64,000 nucleotides of DNA, from contig VXCM01003493.1 in the NCBI GenBank assembly GCA_014773175.1, positions 46,407 through 110,406 of the forward strand, written 5' to 3'. Both the position numbers and the translations under genes were made by a program. The DNA is from Lucifuga dentata. Its lineage: Eukaryota; Chordata; Actinopteri; Ophidiiformes; Bythitidae. A model generated the notes under the pieces. It made no database searches and was not told where the DNA came from. It saw nothing but the letters and a program-made list of their open reading frames with translations. Shown here one piece after another: positions 13,593-25,587 of the stretch; within the stretch, counting starts at the first letter, position 1; every line of letters starts with the position of its first letter.

Positions 13593-14437
13593 AGGATTCA
13601 AACAAATCCTGGATGGAAGATGTTTTCTGTTTCTGTCCCTGGTAGGATTTGCAGCACGTGGAATCATATGTGTGTGTGTGTCTGTGTGTGCATGTGTGTT
13701 TATGTGTGTGTGTGTGTCAGTGTCAAAGGCACCTCATCATCTCTTTATGCAGGTCAAATCATCTTACAGTACAGGCTAAGATGTTGCTTTTGTGAGTGTG
13801 TATGTGTGTGTGTGTATGTGTGTGTGCGAGATACAGCTTGCTCTCCTTCGTCTGACAGCTCTCCTTGACTTCATCATCCTCATATCTGTCATGCGGCACA
13901 TGCAAACCCTTTGTTTCTTTTCCTGTCCTGCTTCTGGGTTCATCCGCATGTCAAACGCCTGCAGAAGGCAAAATAAATAGGGGAAGAAAAAAAAAACATG
14001 GCATGGCGTCACGTGACCTCCTGTAATCTGTGCCCGTCATCTACTGCTCACAGCCAGTTAAGCATGATATCTTTAGTTGATCTTGGCTTTTATTAAAAAA
14101 AATCAAAAAAAATCAAACACAAACCGGTCAGTGCAGATCATTTCTAATAAACAGAGGTTCCTTCCTGACATCAGCTACTAAATATATATTTTATGGCCTT
14201 GTATACACAGCTCTGACTGGTCAATGAAACCCTTCAGCTCTATTATTTATGAGTAATTGAGGACTTCTTTTTTTTTTCCAAACAAAACTTATCGCTCCTC
14301 ATAAATTTCACAAAGGCTGTGTTGATTTCCAACTAACTGCTTTCACCTTCTGCCAAAAACTTACCACTCCTGCATAACTGCAACTCTGCATGACTTTAGT
14401 TTGGTCTAGTTTAGTTTGGTTACAGGTTTCTTTAATT

Positions 14438-14470
<33 letters not shown>

Positions 14471-14880
14471 TAGATATATATATATATATATAGATATATA
14501 GATATATAATATCTTGAGTCAGTTGATTAGTTTTTGCTCTTTAATGCACCCATCCTCCACTTTGCGTCTGCATTGCCCTGTGAATGAAATTGTCACTTAC
14601 AATGATATATCAGGTGTTTGATCAGAGTTTTTTTTATTTTTTTTATTTTACTCAACAGTCAAAATACTCAATATTAGTATTTGAACTAAAACTTTAATAA
14701 TCATGACTCTTCATACACCAGCTGAAACCTTACACTGCATATTTGTACAACTTCTTTGTCCTGTTCGGCCTGGTGGGGGCGCTAATATGAAACGCAGGAA
14801 CACTGCTGGAATGTGTGGAGTGCAGGTGGAGCATGTGTGTGTTGTGTAACAGTAGAGTTTACACTAGTGGGCGGGGGCCT
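11170..14880. other. Upstream flank of edn2
   Basis: A loosely duplicated segment (AGAATCTGAGTCC at about 11302 and 11491) suggests an old tandem duplication of roughly 190 bp. A more GC-rich patch (11890-12250), a CA array (12363-12402), a GT array meeting a GA array at an N (13498-13592) and AT repeats (14452-14508) follow. No gene; enhancers for edn2 may lie here but cannot be read directly. Confidence 0.5.
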
Positions 14881-14920
14881 GCATCATGACATCAGCCATG
14901 GGGGGGGGGNGGGGGGGGGG

Positions 14921-14930
14921 TATAAGTAGA
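14921..14930 (+). promoter_or_regulatory. edn2: edn2 TATA box and core promoter
   Basis: TATAAGTAGA lies about 155 bp upstream of the first ATG and predicts a transcription start near 14950, leaving a 5' UTR of about 125 nt. A G-run interrupted by one N (14899-14920) sits just 5' of it, so its true length is uncertain. A TGACATCA motif (14887-14894), one base from a CRE (TGACGTCA), lies just upstream. Vertebrate endothelin genes are TATA-driven; the specific sites are inferred. Confidence 0.7.
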
Positions 14931-15076
14931 GGGCCTGGCGGGGACTTGAACACAAAGCACCTGTTGCTGCTCTCCAGACTCACCAGATAGAACTCTAGAG
15001 ATCCATCTGCACCTCTGTGCATGTGTGCATGTGTATGTGAACTTACTGCTTTTGATTTTTACCACATCGACTTTAA

Positions 15077-15146
15077 ATGATGATGGCTCCCATTGGGAAC
15101 AAGACATTGGCTGTGTTTCTTCTCATGTGCGTGGCTCTGCAAGAGG
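15077..15146 (+). CDS. edn2: edn2 coding exon 1 (signal peptide)
   Basis: Three in-frame ATG codons occur in a row at 15077, 15080 and 15083. The third has the best context (A at -3, G at +4), so translation may start there; the signal peptide is intact either way. The encoded segment ends in a hydrophobic core ([11 protein letters not shown]). The exon ends in phase 1 before a consensus GTGAGT donor at 15147. Confidence 0.9.
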
Positions 15147-17063
15147 GTGAGTAACTTTCTTCTGAGGATAACTATTTGCTTTAGTTTGGACTAACTTTGT
15201 AGCTTGGGGGTTGAAATCAGAAAAAATAAATAAATAAATAAATAATAATAATAATTAGACTGCTTTTATAATAGATGCCTTTTCATTCTTCCTGCAGTAC
15301 AATGGACCCATTTTCAATTGATGTTAATTGCTCTGAATAAAGGTTTTTGTGACATAAAATAAGCAAAATAACACATCTTGATTTAATTAATGAATTAATG
15401 ATTCTGATGCTGCAGCCTCTGACCTACTTCCAATCATCACATAGTGTAGTTACAATACAGGGGCTGCACTAGAAAAGAGAATATCTTCACCTGATAAGCA
15501 GCCCAGTTTCATTTAAAGGCTCAGATTATCACCACAGCACTAACACAATCCCTCGCAGATATATTTGTTCTAATATTAATCAAGATTGCATCTGTTGAAC
15601 CACACCAGTGGGTCTTAGCCCGCCAAGAGGATTTATATATATTTCTACCTGATAATCACTAATGGCACAGTCATGCTGCAGGGCCTGCCAAGCTATTAGT
15701 TGGTACTTTTTAATCTCTCCATCCTTTGTGTTTTTTCTAGGTTGGGGAGTTCCCTTATCAGGCCAGGCTGACCTCCCGGCTCAGGCTCCACATTCACACC
15801 GTGTCAGAACCAAACGCTGCTCCTGTAACAACTGGCTGGACAAAGAATGCATCTACTTCTGCCACCTGGATATTATCTGGGTCAACACCCCAAGGTGAGA
15901 CTGCTGATTACCTTTAATATACACCCAAGAGCCTAAATAAACATGTTTGTAGGCTGAAATTGGGCAGGTATAGATTTAAGAAGGCCAATGTATGAGATTG
16001 AAACTAAGATGCCTTCTTTTCTACCTGCAGTAAAATCCTCCCTTACGGCATGGGAAACCCTCTGTCTCGCCGCTGCCGCCGATCGACTGACCGTTGTGAA
16101 TGCACCACCCCAGCCGATAAAACCTGCTCCAGTTTCTGCCACAAAAGGTGAGCTTTTCCCCCTCATCCCTCCTCACCTTTCTCCCTTCGTCCTCTCCAGA
16201 CCTAAAAAAAAATATTTCCTGTCAATCACATACCATCTTCGAGACACTAGATTGCATCAAAATAGCTTCTATGTCATCATTCCAGTATCGCTCATGTGTG
16301 AACAGCCTGTATGTTGCTAGAAGATGTCAGACAGGAGGCAAGTAATAAAATTACTCAAGTATGAGGGTAGTATTAATCCTGCAGAGAAAGCCTGCATGTT
16401 TTTGAAGATGCCACAAAAGATTACTATGCTGATTTCTTTAGAAATTTATGGTTTTTGCTTTTGGTTAAGGAAATGTTTGTTGCATTTCTGAGTAACCAGC
16501 AGTGAGGATTAGTCACCATCTCTAGATGATATCTTTGTGTTTGTTTTTTTTTTTTTTTTNTTTTTTTTTTTTTTTTGGAAGACGCACCCTGGATTCCTCA
16601 CCATCACCACTGGGCATCTATTAGCTCAGAGTTTTTAGAGTTAAAGTTAATTAATCAACCTTGACCGGATCTTATTTCCCCCAATCTTGTAGCTTCTAGA
16701 AACATTTAAAGTGTTTTTTCCTTGTTTTAATGCTTTCGTTGTTTCTGTCCACAGCTCAGAGAATCCCATGATTGTCAACACGAGCCCTTCAGCCAACACT
16801 GGCAGCCTGCCAGAAACAAATGCCCAGAAACTGCTGGCAACTCTCAGGTAAATGAGGATACATGAACCTATAACAAGTCAGAAATCTCATACTGTGCTGC
16901 TTGAATGCCGTTTGTACGACATCCAAACCTCTTCTTACGTGTCTTCTTTTGGTTTTACTCCAGATCTGTCGTCAGGTCCAACACGGATGCTGCACAAGAA
17001 ATTCTGTCCTCCAGAAAACAGTCATTCAGAGTCAACAGGCTGAAGAATAGAAATAGAAGGTAG
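15077..17063 (+). CDS. edn2: Preproendothelin, endothelin-2-like, complete five-exon gene
   Basis: Secreted vasoactive peptide precursor; mature endothelins signal through G-protein-coupled endothelin receptors. Coding exons are 15077-15146, 15741-15894, 16031-16147, 16755-16847 and 16964-17063, all with GT-AG introns, giving 177 codons plus a TAG stop (human EDN2 is about that length). Residues 1-24 form a hydrophobic signal peptide. A furin-type RTKR site (46-49) precedes mature peptide 50-70, which has cysteines 50, 52, 60 and 64 and the invariant C-terminal HLDIIW. Trp70-Val71 is the endothelin-converting-enzyme bond. Big endothelin is 50-87, exactly 38 residues, followed by RR at 88-89 and 91-92. 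Residues 97-111 repeat the four-cysteine spacing (endothelin-like peptide). Trp55-Leu56 are as in endothelin-2; endothelin-1 has Leu-Met and endothelin-3 Tyr-Lys there. Linkage to phactr4 supports edn2 over edn1, edn3 or edn4. Confidence 0.95.
15741..15894 (+). CDS. edn2: edn2 coding exon 2 (mature endothelin)
   Basis: The acceptor is TTTTTTCTAG at 15731-15740 and the donor is GTGAGA at 15895. This exon carries the RTKR processing site and the entire 21-residue mature peptide through Trp-Val-Asn-Thr-Pro. Compared with the mammalian endothelin-2 that I know, mature positions 4-5 are Asn-Asn instead of Ser-Ser and position 12 is Ile instead of Val. The exon ends in phase 2. Confidence 0.95.
16031..16147 (+). 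CDS. edn2: edn2 coding exon 3 (big-endothelin tail and endothelin-like peptide)
   Basis: The acceptor is CTACCTGCAG and the donor is GTGAGC at 16148. The exon encodes the C-terminal part of big endothelin ([12 protein letters not shown]), two dibasic pairs, then the endothelin-like peptide with the C-x-C-x7-C-x3-C pattern. An extra Cys (residue 90) sits between the two RR pairs. Confidence 0.9.
16755..16847 (+). CDS. edn2: edn2 coding exon 4
   Basis: The acceptor is TGTCCACAG and the donor is GTAAAT at 16848. The exon encodes a poorly conserved propeptide segment of 30 full codons. It joins exons 3 and 5 in frame (phase 2 in, phase 2 out), and the fifth exon would be out of frame without it. 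Confidence 0.85.
16964..17063 (+). CDS. edn2: edn2 coding exon 5 with stop
   Basis: The acceptor is TTTTACTCCAG at 16953-16963. The exon encodes a basic C-terminal tail (ends RLKNRNRR) and a TAG stop at 17061-17063. The same five-exon layout is known for vertebrate endothelin genes. Confidence 0.85.
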
Positions 17064-18295
17064 AGGAGCGTAAGGAGCATGAGCTCATTGTAGTGGTGTT
17101 GCACTTGACAGCTCATGTGTTTAGCTGATGGTCAATTCAGTTACAACATCACCAGCACGGAAAGCCATGAACTGTAAATCTCCACGGAGCCAGACTGAAG
17201 GTGAAAGAGACAGAGCTTCTCATCTAAAGACTGGTCGGAAACCAAGATCTCCTTGGATCTATAAGGCAGGAGGATTCGAGAAACACAGGTTCATTTTGTA
17301 GAACTCTCCTTTCTGCATAACCGAAGAAGGACTCTTCAAAACAAACCAGAATTGGAGGCTGATTTCAGGACTAGAAAGCCAGTTTTAATCATTTCTTAAT
17401 TTGTTTGTTTTATGGACAAAATACTTGTGTGTACTGGCTATTTAATAGGTCCACACAAAAGAAAATTATTCTACCAGACTTTGTTTCTTTGATCCACATC
17501 TCATCTACCTATGAGGATAATAGAATGGTTTTGTCCCATTTATTTGAGTGATCTTAAAGTGATCCCTGTTGTATTTGATTATGTGAATTCATTGTAACAC
17601 TCCTCTGTATCAGAGCTGGAATCTTCCATCCTAACATTTAGGGCAAATTAGCAAATTACTTTTTAATGATCAGGCAATACTTGAAAATGGCAGTTTGTTC
17701 ACTCTCGGCACACATTACTCCAGCAAAATGAAGGTTATCTCTTTAGAATTACCTGATAAACAGTCACAGCATTCATTCTACCAGTAGGTTCATTGTATTG
17801 GCTGAAGTGTTTATTGCAGGGCTCCTGTTTAACCGTTTGATTGAATATAAGCCAGAACATTTCAATGGCGTGGAGCTTGCCAAAAGGGCAGAATTTTTCC
17901 CCTGTAACAAATGTTCACTTATTTCCTTTGCAATAAGCTATTGGGGAATTATAACACTCTGCTTGTACTAAACACTTCAAAAGCAATTTAACTTTTATCG
18001 ATTCACTCCAGCTGCCCTGTATGATTGCAGATTAATTGATATCTAAATGCTGTACTGATTATATGCTTGTGTCAGTGTTTATTTTGTGCTGTTACCAGAA
18101 GAGAGACAATCATCTATTTCTGTTTACCAGCTAAAAACAGCCTGAGGAAGTTTACTGTTAAAATGCTGATTTATAGCAATTTCTGTACATATGAAGAATT
18201 ATTTATTCTCTAACTTATTCATGGATGTATTTATACATGTGTGAATGCTGCACTGAATTATGTATGAGGAAATAAAAATGCAAGAAAACATATTT
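17064..18295 (+). other. edn2: edn2 3' UTR with polyadenylation signal
   Basis: No further reading frame is present. AATAAA at 18271-18276 is followed by a T-rich stretch, so the mRNA probably ends near 18295. ATTTA pentamers occur in the last 100 bases (around 18200 and 18229), compatible with the rapid mRNA turnover known for endothelin transcripts. The end point is inferred. Confidence 0.65.
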
Positions 18296-21200
18296 TTCAG
18301 TTTTATGATTCATTTTTTGACTTATTGGAACAAACGACTGAGATCAATGCTCATTTACAACGCTCTCTAAGTGTCAGAAATCACTTTGACATTGAATAGA
18401 TGTTGATGTGACAGTCTTCATTCCATTTTTTTCTCCAAAGAGCCCATTTTTTATGCTTTATGGGGGTTCGCTGTTGGAGACAATTTGCCACATCAATCAA
18501 AACTGCTTATCATATTGTTCTTCAAAGATCCTGACAATGTGTTTTCACACACAGTAACAAAATCTTACAATATTTAATTTTAACACACTGTAACTCTTAA
18601 TATGAATGCTGCCAAATGAGCTGCTAACCAGATGAATATGATGTACTGGGTGCATAAATTTGGAAATTTTAACTTCCATAAATGCTAAAGGAACCACATC
18701 AAAGCCATCTGTTTTGTTTATTGCAGTTGTGATAAATGAGATTTGTAACTTTGGAGCAAAGTCACAATTGAGATTTGGTTCAAGTCTTACATTGCAGTTC
18801 ATCCCCATGTCCTCCTGCACGTGAAGCTAAGCTATCATGGTACCTGAGGACAAGATTTCCCTCTTGAATCAGGAACATAATGTTTCACACATGGGTTATG
18901 ATTGCTCAGAAGTCACATTACCTGCATGTCTGAGATTTTCAATCAGTTAAGAATAATATTTAGAGCTGATGTTTTCTCTTTTACAAGGAAGCAGTAAAAT
19001 ATAACCAGACACATACCAGAAAATCATTTACATATGTCTGAGTACAACAACAGGCTCGATCATCAAAGCAGAAAATCAAATGAATGAGATGAGGTCGTTC
19101 TATCATGAGTCAAACAAAACAGTAGTGATCTGTACGTAAACACACACAAATTCTCAAGAAAAACTTACATATTTGTGAGAAAAAAACTCATTAACATGAG
19201 AGGAAAAGACCCAAAATTTTTGAGGAAAAAAACCTCAATTTTCCCACAAATTTGTGGGAAAAACTTACAAATTTGCAAGGAAAAAGTCAGAATTATTGTA
19301 ATGACTCATAATTTACGTGGTTGGTTAAGTGCTTGTTTTTCCATGTATTCTGCTGTTGATATTCAACTGTTATACACCTTTAAAAATCTGATGTGTGATG
19401 TGAGCATCACACACAGGGGTTTGACAGCTGTCAATTAGGGTTAGGTTTAGGGTCAGGGTTAGGGTTAGGGTTAGGGTTAAGGCCGTGTCTTGTGGTTGAA
19501 AGTGTTTTGGCATTACATCTCTTTCTGCCCGGATGGTAAAATGTGCAGGAAGCTGGAGTTGGTTGGCTTATTATTATTATGGCTTATGGTTAGGCTTATT
19601 GTGCATTTTTAATATTTAATTTGCTAAATAAATTGATAAATATCCATGGCTGCAGTTCAGAAACATTTGGTGATTTCACAGTTAGCATGGACATTACATT
19701 ACTTCTTTGAGAGATAGGATGTAATTCAAACACCAGTCATCTCCACAAAACAGACGTGAATTTGAACGTCACCCGTTAGTTAATATCGCTGCACTCTTCA
19801 AAGCGCCATACTTTGAGGATCAATTAAGTTTTCTATCTGACTTATTGTGACCTGTTGTTCAACAAATTCCATTTTAATCACTCACAAAGAGCGGTATCCC
19901 TGCAACGCTCCACTGCTCCGAAGTTCTTGATGTACAAAGGCACTTCATCCATATAGTGGTGATCAGAGATGTTGCCAGGAACTGGGTTTATTCGAATTCA
20001 ATTCAGTTCGTTGTAAAGTCTGATAATTTGATGATTTTAGGATAAAAGCACAAGTATTTGGCCTTTTTTCAGTATTTTTCTAACTTTTATCTCAGATTTG
20101 CTGGAAGATCTTGCTGGAATAAGTTGTGATTGAGGTGGAAATGATATGCACTTAGCAACACTGAGATTAAAGGATATGGTTGCTATATGGTAGAGTAGGA
20201 TACTCTCTGAAAGGGCTTTAAATTAGGGTTCAAACAGCAACCTATGAACAATAATAGGATTTAAGTACATGGATTTCAAGTAAAAGGGATTAATTTCTAG
20301 CTGTAAGGGAACCTACAGTTGAGAACATTTCTTGCTCACACAGTTATAATAGATTCTACCTGAAGCCAAAACATGGTTCTACTGTAATGAGAACATGTCA
20401 ACGAACCCTATATAATTCTACAACTGGTATTCTGTGTCGTGTTCAGAGTTCTCCATTGCTTCTGTCTCATTTCGTGAAGTAAAGACCTACTGTAAATACC
20501 TTCATGATATTAGTTCAAAGCAGTCTCCAAGGTGTCCATGAAAGGTTTGAACTCTTAAAACTCCAGCCTGAATACATAGAAAATCCCATTAGCATTGTCC
20601 TCTGATGGAATGCATTTCTGCTTTGAAGTCATTCTTAATATTCACCATGGTAAACCTTCTTACATGCAGAGAGAAAAATAAAAGAAGTATGTGGTTACTG
20701 CACATAGAGTTTCTTTGTCTGTCATGTAACGTGTGCTGTTATCTTTTCATGGCGGGAGACTGTCTGCTTGTTGCTCTTAAAAGCCGATGTTTACTCTAGA
20801 TAGGCTGTTCTCAGAGAGTTGAGAAAGCCTTTATAAGAGAGGATGTTAGCTTCCAATTATCTGCAGGACGTCCTATGTTTCAGTTCAAGTGTGTGAGCAG
20901 TGACAGATAATGTGAGTAAATATTGCAGTAGCACCATTTTAAGTCAGTAATATTCTACGTAGTGTTTTTATTACGTGTATTCTTCTTGTGTGAACAGTAT
21001 ACAAGCAGTTCTGGACTGAAACAATGGCATAATCTTTGTTGTTTCCAGGGCTGAACAAAGGATGGGGGATGAAAAGGACAGTAGGCCATACAATAATACA
21101 CACCTGGGTCCATATTAGTTCATTTACCCTGACGTCAGAAAGAATCCGCAGAGCCTCCCAGCGTGCATTAAAGAGCGTGAATAGCTGAGTAAGTGTGCAA

Positions 21201-22960
21201 AAGGAAAACAGGATGCTTTCTTCGCATTCCTCGCACATTCCTTTAGCACGGGAGAAAACAGGAGAGGAAAAGAAACAAAGGAAAAACAGGAGCATGTCTG
21301 CTACTGATAGGGGATGGATGAGGGCTGAGATTGCAGCCCTAATCACATGGTTGTCATAACACTGCATTATTTGCTGTGCTTTGTTTTACCTTTTATTCCG
21401 TGTCATTGCCCTGATTTCCCCCCTGACATGTTTGCTGATGGTAAATCATGATCTTGGTAATGTGATTGTAATTGCTGGGGTTAGCTAGTAGTGAGAATAG
21501 TGAGACATGGCCTGCAACCTTGTCTCACTACAATTAAATATCACTGGAATTCATTTTGATGCAGAGAATTGGTTTGAGTTTGTGCTATTTCAAATAATGC
21601 ATCAGATATAGTCTAATAACATGAATTGAATTGTCAATCATATGAAATGCGATCAAAAGTTGCTTGACAAATTGTTTTTGTGTTTTAAGTGACTGCGATT
21701 ACAGTAAAAGTCGGAGTAGGTACATTCCTGCTCTTCCTGGTTTTGTTTGTTGGGGCTGGAGCTGGTTGGGGACAGACTGGGGACAGACTGGGCTATCAAC
21801 ACCGCTCCAACTGGACCTGCTGATACACAAACATTATGTCTATGCAGAACCAAATACCCACACCCCTCCAGGAAGGAAGCAGGCTGGGTCAGGGAGTAAA
21901 GGTNGTCTATGCAGAACCAAATACCCACACCCCTCCAGGAAGGAAGCAGGCTGGGTCAGGGAGTAAAGGTGAAGCTGTTTGAATGGATAAATGGATAACC
22001 CTCTGCTCATTCCAGAGGAAGTGTTTGTGTCATTACCTCAGCGCTCCTCACAGTCCAGTTAATAAACACTTACATTTTTGTTTTGAATAGCAGGCATTCC
22101 TGGATGATTCCTCACCAAGTTCAAAGGTGAACCCCATAAAGAAGCAGCAGTCTAATCATCCAAAGTGTTTCACCGTACTTGGTCAATCTTTCCATTGGGA
22201 AATTGCCCAGAAATGGAGTGTAATTAATCTTTCCACTAATGGCTCAGACCACCTAGCAGACATTCCTTCTTCTGCTGTAAACAGACGTTCAGCTTTGTTG
22301 GCATGCCCGTGCTAGATGGCATTCTTTTCAGTTTAGATTGTCATCACAGTTTCTCCTGTTGGGGCACACGTACACCAGATACAGTGATATCAGCTCATCA
22401 CAACACGACCGTATAAATAACCTGTCCCACTCTGTAAACAGCCACTATCTTTCAGCACTGTGGACTGTTATCTTAATTTGCTATTCAAACACCTGATGAT
22501 GTCCATCTGCTATCATACTGCAGGAGCAGCTAAAGACATAATAATTGTGCAGCGTAGCAAAAAGGTAATGTCAGTGTGCACGTCCATCGTGTCCTCATGA
22601 GAATGATGCTTTTAATTGCGACAGTTTATATCAGTTACCACTGTAGTATGTACATGCTAGTCCTAACTTTGACCATGTTTCCAGCTGATAGATCTCAATG
22701 CTCTTTATTCAGGCATAATTTTGATCATCTTCTTCACTTTTTTTTTTTTACTATTCCAGTCCAGGTTTTTTCCCCTCTAGAGCTTATCAAACACATATTG
22801 TTAAACCTTCATAAATCTCTTGATTTCAATGTTTTGAAACGTTTTACCCAAGTACCCAAGTTTTACCCAATTTAAGTAATTTAAGGTGCAGGTATTTTAG
22901 ATTTTTTACTTTTTCATCCACTACCTTCAGAGGGCAATATTGTACTTTTTACTCCACTCC
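18296..22960. other. Intergenic, edn2 downstream flank
   Basis: Apart from the telomere-type repeat, a locally repetitive AAAACTTACA/AATTTG stretch (19160-19290) and the false duplication at 21838-21970, I see nothing. The open frames are under 145 codons with no recognisable domains. Confidence 0.55.
19434..19480 (+). repeat. Interstitial telomere-type repeat
   Basis: About seven units of TTAGGG, four perfect in a row, with slight variants (TTAGGTTTAGGGTCAGGG). It lies in ordinary intergenic sequence 1.1 kb past the edn2 polyA signal. Confidence 0.85.
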
Positions 22961-22962
22961 AA

Positions 22963-23890
22963 CCATTCATCCATTTTTCATTGCTTATCCGGGTACAGGT
23001 CACAGAGGCAGTAGGCAAAGTAATGTAGCCTTAGGCCTGTTTCACATGCTAAGCATTGAGCATTGCCACTGAGCTTGGCATCCAGCGCTCTGCTTGTTCA
23101 TGAACAGAGTCTGAGCAGTTCCACTCAACCAAAACTGACAGGAAGCAGTTGTTGCTAATGACATGTTGACAGTTCCCATGGGCAATCTTTGCACATTCAT
23201 GGTTCAAACTGGGTTTCCGGGTCAAATTAGGTAGCGGCATGGACATCGCAACAAAGACGGCTCTGGCTCTTCTTTTCATTTGGAGAAGAAAAGCAAAAAA
23301 ATGGCAAATGTGGGTGCATGAAACCTTGTTGAGTCACTGTTTTAAACTGCTTTACACAGGTTATGAGCTTCTCCTCTATCGCTGTGGTGCCTTCTGCTTA
23401 GTGACGTACAGCTGTTCTCTGATTGGTTGCGCGTTGGAAAGGTCAGCGTCAGAAAGGTCAAAGTTGAATTTGGTTGAAGTTTGAGTGCTGCGTCAAAATG
23501 GAGAATCCAAGCACTGCACGGCACCAAAGTGGCATGATGCGACATTAGTAGTCACCGCTCAGCTCCCAATACACAATAATGGAACACCCAGGTCAGCAAC
23601 GCTCAATGCTTATCTTGTGAAACTGGCCTAAGCCACATCCTCCAGCTCTTCCTGGGAAAACTCAAGATGTTTCCAGGCCACCTGGGATATATATTCTGGG
23701 TCTGTCCCCATTGTCTCCTCTCAGTTGGATGTACTTGGAAGACACATCCCCAGAAAGATGTCCTGATTAGATTCCTGAACCACCTCAGCTGGCTGCTTTC
23801 AATGCAGAGTTCTACTCTGAGCTCCTGATGTCCAAGTTCCTCACTCTGTCTCTAAAGGGGAGTCCAAACACCTGTGTCCCTGTGGAGGAA
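22963..23890. repeat. Old dispersed repeat split by the 601 bp transposon
   Basis: The left part is TCCATTTTTCATTGCTTATC...; the right part is CACATCCTCCAGCTCTTCC..., GAACCACCTCAGCTGGCTGC and CTGTGGAGGAAACTTATTTT. These are decayed versions of a sequence block common in fish LINE-associated repeats. No coding potential remains. Confidence 0.5.
23031..23631. mobile_element. Non-autonomous DNA transposon (601 bp) with 31 bp inverted repeats
   Basis: The first 31 bases (23031-23061, TTAGGCCTGTTTCACATGCT...) and the complement of the last 31 (23601-23631) match at 28 of 31 positions. GCC occurs directly on both sides (23028-23030 and 23632-23634). It is inserted in an older dispersed repeat that continues at 22963-23030 and 23632-23890. 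No transposase frame; superfamily not assigned. Confidence 0.7.
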
Positions 23891-23918
23891 ACTTATTTTG
23901 GCCACTTGATATAGTACT

Positions 23919-23953
<35 letters not shown>

Positions 23954-24149
23954 CATACATACATATCAGGATGTCTGATATATAGTATGTCCTCCATTTC
24001 TGTTGACAGAGAGTGGTCATATTGATTGCTTACATCATTCATTCATATGTGGATAAAGTAGAACAGTAGGTATGAGTCGGAATGGCAAGGAACGTCTGAC
24101 CTGATTGGTAGATATCCGATACATATCCGATTTATTTCAATGTACAGTA

Positions 24150-25587
24150 TGCAAAACCAGTGGCAGTGGCCCAAAACCAGTGACAGGCCGTGCATTTTAC
24201 ACCTAGGCTTTCAGTGCTATCCTCCCGCAATTAAACCACCTAATAACCTCAACATGACACTAGGGCTATATGCTGCTGTTATTCAACATAACCAGCCCAT
24301 ATTCACAGTGACAGTAACCTTTATTGAGAGGAATAATGTGATTTAACACGAGGATCAACACCTATGTCAGTTACAACACACTAACTGCAGAGACATGAAT
24401 AGGATGTAGCATTATTACGCAGTATGACAGGATGCTGCATCACATATAAACATGGCATAGCCTAAATCAGTGTCATTACCAAAGAAACAAGAACAAACTC
24501 ACAACAACCATCACATTTACTCATACGACCAGCAAGTAAGCAAAAATGCTGTAAAACACAAATAACACAATCAGATTCAACAGGCTTCTCCACAGATTCC
24601 AGCCACATAAAAATCCATCAGACTTACCAAAGCTGCTCATCATCTGAAGACAAAGTCCATCCTCCTTTCTGTCTTTAGAAAGAGTTTAACCACACGGCTG
24701 TACATTATCGGTGCGTTTCAGTTCCAAAATGTGAAAAAAAAGCGTTGTCAGTTAATCCATTTCTTCTCCTCCTTCAGCCATTGTGCGCTAAAAAACAACA
24801 GGGCTAAGTAAAAATCAAAACAAAAAATCTAAAGCACTATATCTAAAAATCTAAAGGTCAAGAAAGAAAGTGTAAAACATTAATGCTCCATTACGTGCTA
24901 GCTAGGTTTACTTGAGTTAGCTAAGCTAACCGGCTCTCTTCTTCCTCTAATGAATTTCTGGCAGGCTGTTTAGCATTAGCATAATGCTGTACTCCGATGA
25001 CGTAGGACAAGGCCAGCTAGAAGACCCTGATGTGTTAAAGAATACGCCCAACATGGCAAACTCGAAATCTGATTGATTAAAGAATATGACCATCAACAAC
25101 ATGGTCCCATTTGCTTGTATAGCAGAGGGGATTCATTGGAGATTCTGAAGTCCTCAGGCTAGATTTTTTTACCTGGTTGATATCAGAGACTTTATTCCTG
25201 TTTAGGACCAAACTATCAATTCAGGACAGGAACTGTGGAGGCTCACTGTGCCAGTCCAGCACAGGTGGAAAATCTGATTGGATAAAAGCTCTAATTTCTA
25301 TGAGCTGCACTGGAAGCAGCGCAACTGAGGGAGAGAGTACCATAGCGATGAAATGACATTAATAACAAAACTGATGGGAATGAACTTTGTAAAATACATA
25401 TAACTATATAACTATATAACTATATAATGAACTTTGTAAAATACATATATTGTTTTTACACGAACGTGCCTTCAGACAGACCAAAGCTGACTTCAGATGA
25501 GGGAGAGGTTGATATCAGAGACTTTATTCCTGTTTAGGACCAAACTAACTATCAATTCAGGACAGGAACTGTGGAGGCTCACAGTGC
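24150..25587. repeat. Decayed DNA-transposon-like region with a direct repeat
   Basis: The left part (CAGTGGCCC... then GACAGGCCGTGCATTTTACA at about 24182) resembles ends of hAT-type elements. No matching right end was found. A segment starting GGTTGATATCAGAGAC is present twice, at 25175-25250 and 25507-25587, differing by a short insertion. Between them an octamer-like ACTATATA repeat and AATGAACTTTGTAAAATACA are duplicated. No reading frame of note. Confidence 0.35.
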
